Of a stretch of DNA of 7,400 bases, positions 1 through 5,013 are shown piece by piece (the stretch's first letter is position 1; every line of letters begins with the position of its first letter). A program made the position numbers and the translations under genes. The DNA lies in contig CABUZF010000047.1 in assembly GCA_902495985.1 (NCBI GenBank), forward strand, positions 1 to 7,400, read 5' to 3'. Below the pieces are notes generated by a model. The model searched no databases, was not told the DNA's origin, and worked only from the letters and a program-made list of their open reading frames with translations. Source of the DNA: an uncultured Collinsella sp. (lineage in GTDB: Bacteria > Actinomycetota > Coriobacteriia > Coriobacteriales > Coriobacteriaceae).

Positions 1-1
1 G

Positions 2-982
2 ATGTTCCCGGTCCTGTTCGTCTCCGTCGCTTGCGGTGCTCTCTCCGGTTTCCACAGCCTCGTTTCTTCTGGTACCTCCTCCAAGCAGGTAGAGAAGGAG
101 CAGGACGCCGTCAAGGTCGGTTATGGCGCCATGATCGTCGAGTCCTTCGTCGGCATCCTTGCCATCATCGTCGCCGGCATCATGTTCTCCGATATGAACA
201 CCGCCGGTACTGGCGCCCTCAACGCCGGCGTCGCTTCCACCCCGTTCCAGATCTTCGCCGCCGGCATCTCCCGCGGTATGCAGGCCTTCGGCGTTGACGG
301 CACGCTCGCTACCGTCTTCATGACCATGAACGTCTCCGCTCTGGCCCTGACCTCGCTCGACGCCGTCGCTCGTATCGCCCGCACCTCGTTCTCCGAGTTC
401 TTTGCCCAGACCAACGACGCTCTGGCCATCGAGTCCAAGGCCGGCTACATGAAAGTCCTCGGCAACCCCTGGTTTGCCACGGTCGTTACCCTGCTTCCCG
501 GTCTCGCCCTCGCCTTTGGTGGCTATGCCAACATCTGGCCGCTCTTTGGTGCTTCTAACCAGCTGCTCGGCGGCATGACCATGATCACCCTCGCCGTGTT
601 CTGCAAGTGCACCGGCCGCAAGGGCTGGATGCTCTACGTGCCCGTCGTCTTCCTGCTCTGCTGCACCTTCACCTCGCTGGTCCAGAGCGCCATGGGCTGC
701 ATGGCCGCTGTCCAGGCTTACGGCTTCTTCGGCACCATCCCGGCTACCGCCACCACGGCTGCCGTCTCCGTCGCCGCCACCAAGGGCCTGCAGCTTGTCT
801 TCGCCGTCCTGCTGATGGTCCTGGGCCTCATCGTCGCCGTCAACTGCCTCAAGGAGCTCTTCGGCAAGGAGGCCGGTTCCATGCCCGACGAGGAGCCCGA
901 GTGGTCTGAGATGGGCAAGGCCGAGTACGGCCGCGCCGCTGCCGCTGAGGCTCCTGCCGACGCCGAGGCCGCCAAGGCTTAG
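2..982 (+). CDS. cstA: CstA-family carbon starvation transporter, C-terminal part (5' end outside the window)
   Basis: This is the C-terminal part of a multi-pass membrane protein of the CstA/BtsT family, which imports peptides or pyruvate when carbon is scarce. The reading frame is open to the left edge, so the methionine codon at position 2 is internal and the true start lies upstream. Family signatures include VACGALSGFHSLVSSGT near visible residues 9-25, the YGAMIVES stretch near 42-49, and the SLDAVARIARTSF segment near 118-130. Hydrophobic segments lie near visible residues 1-20, 42-63, 100-122, 155-180, 208-230 and 262-283, as expected for an integral membrane protein. The 326 visible residues end in an acidic, alanine-rich tail of about 35 residues that is probably cytoplasmic. 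A strong terminator follows 42 bases after the stop, so this is the last gene of its transcript. Family assignment is secure; the substrate is not shown by the sequence. Confidence 0.9.
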   Translation: MFPVLFVSVACGALSGFHSLVSSGTSSKQVEKEQDAVKVGYGAMIVESFVGILAIIVAGIMFSDMNTAGTGALNAGVASTPFQIFAAGISRGMQAFGVDGTLATVFMTMNVSALALTSLDAVARIARTSFSEFFAQTNDALAIESKAGYMKVLGNPWFATVVTLLPGLALAFGGYANIWPLFGASNQLLGGMTMITLAVFCKCTGRKGWMLYVPVVFLLCCTFTSLVQSAMGCMAAVQAYGFFGTIPATATTAAVSVAATKGLQLVFAVLLMVLGLIVAVNCLKELFGKEAGSMPDEEPEWSEMGKAEYGRAAAAEAPADAEAAKA

Positions 983-1024
983 TTGACCTGACGAGTTGAA
1001 CGTCACATCTATATGACTCGGAAA

Positions 1025-1061
1025 GACCGGGTCCGCGATTTCGCGGGCTCGGTCCTTTTTT
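1025..1061 (+). terminator. Intrinsic terminator after cstA
   Basis: A 14-bp stem (1025-1038 with 1041-1054, including two G-U wobble pairs) closes a 2-base TT gap and is followed by C and six T. It lies 42 bases after the cstA stop and separates that transcript from the next gene. Confidence 0.9.
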
Positions 1062-1102
1062 CATGCAAAAGCGGGTGACGCTCGAGTGTTCTCGCAGATG
1101 TT

Positions 1103-1145
1103 TTGCGTGGATAAGGGCGCGCGTTGTACCATATAGACGTATATG
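1103..1145 (+). promoter_or_regulatory. Possible promoter with overlapping inverted repeat upstream of the JetD-like gene
   Basis: TTGCGT (1103-1108) and TACCAT (1127-1132), 18 bases apart, could serve as -35 and -10 boxes. The inverted repeat CATATA-GACG-TATATG (1130-1145) overlaps the -10 box and the expected transcription start, which would suit a repressor site. A CATATG palindrome follows at 1150-1155. The boxes match the consensus only partly, so this is a candidate. A promoter is needed somewhere here because a terminator stands just upstream. Confidence 0.35.
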
Positions 1146-1154
1146 TGTGCATAT

Positions 1155-1162
1155 GAAAGGGG
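1155..1162 (+). promoter_or_regulatory. Ribosome binding site that fixes the GTG start at 1167
   Basis: GAAAGGGG is followed four bases later by GTG at 1167. The same GAAAGGGG motif precedes the ATG of the peptidoglycan-binding protein gene at 4875. The upstream in-frame ATG at 1143 has no such motif before it and lies inside the AT-rich putative promoter, so the GTG is the better start. Confidence 0.75.
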
Positions 1163-1166
1163 CCCC

Positions 1167-3338
1167 GTGGCCAAGACGGTATATTCCGATAACCAAAATA
1201 ATGTCGATGCCCTGGCTGAACGTCTGAGCAGCCGGACGTCGCTTTCTGCCGAGCGTGCCAAGCTGGTTGCCTACGACCTGCTCTGCCGCAAGGTGCTCAA
1301 GATTAAGTCGAGTGCGCTGGCGCAGATTTTCCGCTCCGTCGATAAGGAATGTGACACCAAGGCGATGCGCGATGAGCTTATCGCGGCAAATATCGTGACA
1401 AAGATCGAGGGTAGCGGCATTAACGGGCGCCCGGCGTTCTATACCATCAATGCCGAGATCCGCGATGTCCAGGAGCAGCCTGCCGAGTCCGTCGAAGATT
1501 TTGTCGTCGAGGATTCTGCTGACGTGCCTGCTGTGGAAGAAGTTGCTCCGCGTGAGCATGTCGATACCGATGAGTTGCTCGATGAGAACGTCGTGCGTGC
1601 CTTTACGGCCAAGGCAGGACGCGGCGGTTTTGGCGGGGGTGGCAAGCGCGATGCGCAGCGCCGCGCCCAGCAGGAGCGCTTCCGTCGCGCCGTTGCTCAA
1701 AAGGGTGAGACGGATGCTGAGGCCGTCGAGGAAAAGTCCGTCGGGATGCAGGAGCCGACTCGCGCTCAAGAGCATGCTGAGATCCAGGACCCCAAGCGTC
1801 GCCGCGGTGCCCACTTTAAGGCCGAGCAGCGAGGTATTGCATGCGAGATCCAGGATTCCGTCGAGGCTGCTGACGCGTCCGATGAACCGGTCAAGAAGGC
1901 TCCGGGTTCGTGTCGTCCCGGCCGCGGTTTTGCGGGACGCGCGTATCCCGTAAAGCATCAGGAGAAGGGCGAGTCGGTTTCGACCACCCAGGACGAGAAG
2001 GCCGTTGAGCCGGCGGCTCGCGAGCAGAAGCCTGTTGAGCCGCAGCTTGAGGTTGATGCCGAGGCCAAGGGCCAGCAGCCTACTGATGAGCAGGCGGAGC
2101 AGGGCGCGTCGAGCAAGCCTCGCCGCCGTCGCCATCGTGGGGGCCGCAGTTCCCATGCCGAGACTGCAGCCGAGAAGACCACGCCGCAGGACGAGGATGC
2201 GAAGGTCGAGGTTTCTTCGGGGCAGCCTAAGCGCCAGCCGGCGAAGGAGAGCAAGTCCGATCGTCCGCAGAAGCAGGCGCCTATGCCGAAGCGCGAGCGC
2301 AATTCCCAAGGCGATTCTAAGCGCAAGTCTCAGAAGAAGCCGGAGTCTACCGCAGCAGATACTGCTGCCCAGCAGCCCAAGTCGGCAGTCCACGGCGAGG
2401 TCTCGGCGTTTGCCCTTGCCCGCGTTTTAGGCAGGCAGCTGCTCAAAGTTGTCCCTACGCCTACGGCGCTCTCCAAGATCAAGGAGCAGCAGACACAGAT
2501 CGTAAAGGTCGAGGGCAAGGACGGCAAAAAGGCTCCGCAGCGCACTCAGCACAACGAGATGTCCAACCGCAAGATTGCCGAGGAAATCGCAATCATCCAG
2601 GCTTGGATCGAGCAGAACCGAGGTGCCGATACGCCGGTTGCCTCGCGCCGCCAGCGTGCCTACCAGATCTTTAACGACGAGAAGGCTTTTGACGGCAAGC
2701 ACGGTGAGCGCCTGATCAGGCGTATGACCGAAAAGGGCATCAGCATGCAGGCGATCAAGGTCGCCCCCAATCGCCCCGTGCACTTTACGGGCTTCTTTAC
2801 GCTGGGAGCCGACAAGCCGTTCATTATGGTCGAGAACCTGGACACCTACGACGAGATCGTCAGGCTGCTGCGTGGCCGCAAGCACGCCAAGCTCTTTGGC
2901 ATCAAGGTGGGCGGCGTGATTTTTGGCGGCGGATGCAAGGCGAGCGTCTCGCATGCCCTGGACGATTATCTGGCCGAGATTGGCTATCGCTTTAACTACG
3001 TCTACTACGTGGGCGACATCGACCGCGAGGGTGCGCGCATCGTCGAGCAGGCTCGCAATGCCAATGTGGTTGAGATTCGCCTGCATGCCGGCATGTATCG
3101 CGCTATGCTCGCCGAGCATAAGCGTCGCGTGAAGGCCGGCGGAGAGTGCGAGCCCGCAGCTGCCAACCAGGGTGTGCCGCAGAACCTGGCAGCGACGATC
3201 AAAGATCTGCCCATGGTCACGCGCGTGCAGTTCCGCAACGTGCTACGTGAGGGCGGGCGCATTCCGCAGGAGATTCTGATGACCGCAGACTATCGGGATG
3301 GCGACTCGGGAAGCTTCGACCGCATGCTCAACAACTAG
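1167..3338 (+). CDS. JetD-like (DUF2220) Toprim-domain protein with winged-helix-like N-terminus and long disordered linker
   Basis: The protein has 723 residues from the GTG start. Residues 1-97 are helical and winged-helix-like, ending in GRPAFYTINAE, and probably bind DNA. Residues 98 to about 425 are low-complexity, rich in Glu, Lys, Gln, Ala and Arg, with an RGGFGGGG patch near 152 and a KPRRRRHRGG patch near 317. Residues 467-723 form a compact domain. It contains a SRRQRAYQIFNDEKAFD segment (493-509), IMVENLDTY with E556, a glycine-rich GGGCKASVS turn, and YYVGDIDREG with D617 and D619. This is the order seen in JetD/DUF2220 proteins (IF.DEK, then .ENL.T, G.G...S, Y.GDID.EG), whose Toprim Glu and DxD bind metal for DNA cleavage. 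JetD normally works with the SMC-like JetABC complex, and none of those genes is present here. The role is therefore inferred: a metal-dependent nuclease or DNA-structure sensor is plausible. The domain match is a pattern match by eye. Confidence 0.7.
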   Translation: MAKTVYSDNQNNVDALAERLSSRTSLSAERAKLVAYDLLCRKVLKIKSSALAQIFRSVDKECDTKAMRDELIAANIVTKIEGSGINGRPAFYTINAEIRDVQEQPAESVEDFVVEDSADVPAVEEVAPREHVDTDELLDENVVRAFTAKAGRGGFGGGGKRDAQRRAQQERFRRAVAQKGETDAEAVEEKSVGMQEPTRAQEHAEIQDPKRRRGAHFKAEQRGIACEIQDSVEAADASDEPVKKAPGSCRPGRGFAGRAYPVKHQEKGESVSTTQDEKAVEPAAREQKPVEPQLEVDAEAKGQQPTDEQAEQGASSKPRRRRHRGGRSSHAETAAEKTTPQDEDAKVEVSSGQPKRQPAKESKSDRPQKQAPMPKRERNSQGDSKRKSQKKPESTAADTAAQQPKSAVHGEVSAFALARVLGRQLLKVVPTPTALSKIKEQQTQIVKVEGKDGKKAPQRTQHNEMSNRKIAEEIAIIQAWIEQNRGADTPVASRRQRAYQIFNDEKAFDGKHGERLIRRMTEKGISMQAIKVAPNRPVHFTGFFTLGADKPFIMVENLDTYDEIVRLLRGRKHAKLFGIKVGGVIFGGGCKASVSHALDDYLAEIGYRFNYVYYVGDIDREGARIVEQARNANVVEIRLHAGMYRAMLAEHKRRVKAGGECEPAAANQGVPQNLAATIKDLPMVTRVQFRNVLREGGRIPQEILMTADYRDGDSGSFDRMLNN

Positions 3339-3345
3339 GGCGTTC

Positions 3346-3482
3346 GGCCCCGGGAGAGTGGGGACACCGGCTTAGGTTTCCTGCTCTACAGTCCTGCTCA
3401 CGACGGAGGCCACATTAAGTGGCCTCCTGTTCGTGCGGAACTCGCGATAAACCTAAGCCGGTGTCCCCACTCTCCCGGGGCC
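3346..3482. repeat. 137-bp element with perfect 34-bp terminal inverted repeats (MITE-like or long hairpin)
   Basis: The arms at 3346-3379 and 3449-3482 are exact reverse complements over 34 bases. The 69-base centre holds a second hairpin with a 9-bp stem, GGAGGCCAC/GTGGCCTCC, around the loop ATTAA (3405-3427), extended outward by CACGA/TCGTG (3399-3403 with 3431-3435). It starts 7 bases after the stop of the JetD-like gene. No T-tract follows on either strand, so it is not a classical terminator, although the RNA hairpin would be very stable. No clear target-site duplication flanks it. A non-autonomous mobile element or a dispersed intergenic repeat is the best inference. Confidence 0.8.
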
Positions 3483-3546
3483 TGCGGCTACTTGGTTGTC
3501 GCATGCGGGTCGCTTTTCGGAACTGGGCTGATATTTTCTAGATGAA

Positions 3547-3580
3547 AGGCGCTCTTGGTCCTTATGGGCTTGGGGCGCCT
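3547..3580 (-). terminator. Terminator-like hairpin, diverged copy of the tRNA-Gln terminator
   Basis: An 8-bp stem (3547-3554 with 3573-3580, one G-U pair) encloses an 18-base loop containing CCTTATGGGC. Read on the plus strand, the hairpin and the TGTCTTTTAAAGG after it align with the tRNA-Gln terminator and its flank (AGCGCTCC, TTCATAAGGGC, GGAGCGCT, TGTGTTCTTAAGGG). It may be a leftover from a duplication of the tRNA region. No gene now reads into it from the right apart from the tRNA, which already has its own terminator. Confidence 0.5.
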
Positions 3581-3606
3581 GTCTTTTAAAGGTAGATTTT
3601 TGGGAG

Positions 3607-3666
3607 GCCGGCACTTGGAGACGTTCCTTTAGTGCCGGCACTTTAGGAACGTCTCCAAGTGCCGGC
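3607..3666. repeat. 60-bp nested palindrome
   Basis: Perfect 22-bp arms (3607-3628 and 3645-3666), beginning GCCGGCACTTGGAGACG, flank a 16-base centre. The centre itself contains the 12-base palindrome AGTGCCGGCACT (3631-3642). GCCGGCACTT occurs at the left end and again in the centre, and its complement occurs at the right end, so the element is built from one repeated unit. It directly abuts the tRNA-like element at 3667. TGGGA occurs on both sides (3601-3605 and 3669-3673), which could be a target-site duplication. Confidence 0.8.
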
Positions 3667-3810
3667 TGTGGGACGGAGGGATTCCGCGTCCGCCTTTTCG
3701 GCGGCCGCGCCCCGCTGCGTCGCTTCGCTCCTTGCGTGCTGCGCTGGAAAACGCTTCGCGTTTCCTCAGCTCCGCACCCTTGCGGGTTCGAATCCCTCCG
3801 CTTGCCCACA
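3667..3810. repeat. Structured element bounded by inverted tRNA T-arm-like ends
   Basis: The ends form an imperfect inverted repeat: TGTGGG (3667-3672) pairs with CCCACA (3805-3810), and CGGAGGGATTC (3674-3684) pairs with GAATCCCTCCG (3790-3800). The right end, GGGTTCGAATCCCTCCG (3784-3800), is an exact 17-base inverted copy of the T-arm region of the adjacent tRNA-Gln (3866-3882). Inside are several hairpins: CCGCC-TTTTC-GGCGG (3690-3704), extended by CGCG on each side past one mismatch; AAACGC-TTC-GCGTTT (3749-3763), extended by GG/CC past a bulged A; and ACCC-TTGC-GGGT (3776-3787). No convincing protein is encoded. It is a tRNA-derived repeat or the remnant of an integration event, not a functional tRNA. 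Confidence 0.65.
3669..3684 (-). other. Direct copy of the tRNA-Gln 3' end (attachment-site-like)
   Basis: TGGGACGGAGGGATTC is identical to 3861-3876, the last 16 bases of the tRNA-Gln body, in the same orientation and exactly 192 bases away. Duplicated tRNA 3' ends are the usual mark of site-specific integration (attL/attR), but no integrase gene is present here. A partial tandem duplication of the tRNA is the alternative. Confidence 0.55.
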
Positions 3811-3846
3811 AGAAAGCGCTCCAGGTTCATAAGGGCCCGGAGCGCT
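3811..3846 (-). terminator. Terminator of tRNA-Gln
   Basis: On the minus strand an 8-bp stem AGCGCTCC/GGAGCGCT (3839-3846 with 3815-3822) encloses a 16-base loop and runs into TTTCTT. It begins 13 bases after the end of the mature tRNA sequence. Confidence 0.75.
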
Positions 3847-3859
3847 GTGTTCTTAAGGG

Positions 3860-3931
3860 CTGGGACGGAGGGATTCGAACCCCCAACAGCCGGCACCAAA
3901 AACCGGAGTTCTACCGTTGAACTACGTCCCA
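3860..3931 (-). tRNA. tRNA-Gln (anticodon UUG)
   Basis: The minus strand folds into a complete cloverleaf. The acceptor stem is TGGGACG/CGTCCCA (7 bp), the D stem GTTC/GAAC, and the anticodon stem CCGGT/GCCGG with loop TTTTGGT, which gives anticodon TTG. The variable loop is CTGTT, and the T arm is GGGGG-TTCGAAT-CCCTC. The discriminator base at 3860 is G, as usual for glutamine tRNAs. CCA is not encoded and must be added after transcription. The gene is flanked by a good promoter and a terminator, so it appears to be its own transcription unit. Its 3' end is repeated twice in the adjoining 200 bases. Confidence 0.95.
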
Positions 3932-3962
3932 ATGTGTGGTGTTGCCCAAAAGCAACTCGTTT

Positions 3963-3991
3963 AGTTTACCTAATCTGCGAGGGCATCGCAA
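3963..3991 (-). promoter_or_regulatory. Promoter of tRNA-Gln, overlapping the end of the upstream gene
   Basis: On the minus strand TTGCGA (3986-3991) and TAAACT (3963-3968) are separated by exactly 17 bases. Transcription would start near 3956, leaving a leader of about 25 bases before the tRNA. The -35 box lies inside the last codons of the peptidoglycan-binding protein gene. Confidence 0.55.
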
Positions 3992-4875
3992 ACGCCATCG
4001 AGCAGGCGTACGGCGAGTGTCTGCGCGTCGCTGGCCGTGAAGGTGCCGTTGTAGCGCGTCATGCCCGTGAGCTCAATGCGAATGCGTGCCGGCTTCTGCT
4101 GTGCGGCGACATTGGCAGTGCGGATGCGCTGGGCCAGGTTGTGGCACTCGGCGAGGGCAATCGTGGCGCGCGGTGCGGCGTCGGCGGGCAGCTCGTCGCT
4201 TGCGATCTCGAGCACCAGGTCAACGTCGGTTGGGACCTCGGAGTCGCAGAGCATCATGCCGCTGTTGTCGGTCGTTGCCGTGGCGATATTCCACATGCGC
4301 GACGCAACGCTGCGTGCGATGGGGTCCTCGCCGATAACGGCAATCTGGAAACGCTCGAGCACGTTGGCGGCGCGAGCAAAACCGATGCGGGACTCGGCTT
4401 CGGTGACCGAGGGCTTGCCCTCCCACACATGGTGCAGGCGGTTGATGTAGGCGTAGGTGTCCTGGAAGGCCATGCCGTCGGCAAACAGGCCGACATTTTC
4501 CTGGAACTGCTGCAGGGCGGCCTCGGTATGCGGACCAAAGTAGCCGTCGTCTTCGCCACAGGCAAAGCCCAAAACGTTGAGAGCGCGCTGCAGGGCCTGC
4601 ACATCGGCGCCATGGAAATTGGGCATGCGCAGATAGAGGGTGCGGTCGCCCAGCTTATACGAAGCGTCTACAAGGGCGCTCCAGCAGGGGATATCGACGG
4701 CATGACCGGCAGCAAGGCCGCTGTCGAGCCTGAAGGTGCTGACGGCCTGCTCAGTGGTGGCTCCAAAGTACTTGTCGGTGACTTCGGCGGCATCAATCGT
4801 GTAGCCGAGCTGCAGGAGACGAGACTGCACGTCCTCGACGGCTGCTCCTTGCATGCCCGTTGTAATAGGTTCCAT
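3970..4875 (-). CDS. Protein with two peptidoglycan-binding domains and a degenerate amidase-like C-terminus (CwlM-like)
   Basis: The protein has 301 residues. Residues 7-70 and about 82-146 are two peptidoglycan-binding domains of the PF01471 type. Each has the V..LQ..L..LG core and the D.YFG..TE.A...F pattern (YFGATTEQAVSTF at 36-48, YFGPHTEAALQQF at 112-124). There is no signal peptide or membrane segment, so it looks cytoplasmic, like mycobacterial CwlM. After a WEGKPSVTEAE linker, residues 165-301 sit where CwlM-type proteins carry an amidase_3 domain. The catalytic PGHGG motif is replaced by IGEDP (181-185), so the domain is probably inactive. CwlM regulates the start of peptidoglycan synthesis, and a similar role here is inference. 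The ATG is preceded by GAAAGGGG with a 7-base gap. The upstream prenyl synthase ends 138 bases away and the tRNA lies 38 bases downstream. Confidence 0.75.
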   Translation of the reverse strand: MEPITTGMQGAAVEDVQSRLLQLGYTIDAAEVTDKYFGATTEQAVSTFRLDSGLAAGHAVDIPCWSALVDASYKLGDRTLYLRMPNFHGADVQALQRALNVLGFACGEDDGYFGPHTEAALQQFQENVGLFADGMAFQDTYAYINRLHHVWEGKPSVTEAESRIGFARAANVLERFQIAVIGEDPIARSVASRMWNIATATTDNSGMMLCDSEVPTDVDLVLEIASDELPADAAPRATIALAECHNLAQRIRTANVAAQQKPARIRIELTGMTRYNGTFTASDAQTLAVRLLDGVCDALAD

Positions 4876-4943
4876 GAACGAACCCCTTTCGGCGTACCAT
4901 TCGTACTATTTGAGCGTCTGTCGGATAGACAACGCAAAGGGAT

Positions 4944-4972
4944 GCATAAACATGCACTCAACAGTGTAGCAA
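4944..4972 (-). promoter_or_regulatory. Possible promoter for the peptidoglycan-binding protein gene
   Basis: On the minus strand TTGCTA (4967-4972) and TTATGC (4944-4949) are 17 bases apart, with TG one base upstream of the -10 as in extended -10 promoters. A short inverted repeat, TGCAT-AAAC-ATGCA (4943-4956), overlaps the -10. The match is moderate. The 138-base gap between genes makes an internal promoter likely. Confidence 0.3.
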
Positions 4973-5013
4973 GTTGTGCCTAAATACGCTGCTGACAGGT
5001 TTTATAACCCCCG

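Noticed and set aside
1143..1166. ATG at 1143 as the start of the JetD-like gene
   Set aside because: It lacks a ribosome binding site and overlaps the putative promoter dyad, while GTG at 1167 follows GAAAGGGG.
849..2393. Long 514-residue open frame on the minus strand across the cstA end and the JetD-like gene
   Set aside because: It is leucine/arginine-rich without domain logic, crosses the cstA terminator antisense, and lies opposite the clearly coding JetD-like frame. It is a GC-rich shadow.
3776..3808. Possible second tRNA on the plus strand with T-arm GGGTTCGAATCCC
   Set aside because: Only a T-arm-like end is present. There is no matching acceptor 5' strand, D arm or anticodon arm upstream, so it was treated as the end of a repeat element.
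3346..3810. CRISPR array
   Set aside because: The repeats are palindromic and differ from each other. There is no regular alternation of identical repeats with spacers of constant length, and no cas gene.
3453..3932. 159-residue open frame on the minus strand
   Set aside because: It begins in the tRNA-Gln gene and runs through the hairpins and repeats. Its N-terminal GRSSTVELR... text is the usual mistranslation of a tRNA.
3736..4983. 415-residue open frame on the plus strand
   Set aside because: It starts in the repeat region, passes antisense through tRNA-Gln (giving the typical GTEGFEPPTAGTKNRSSTVELR artefact) and then lies opposite the peptidoglycan-binding protein gene.
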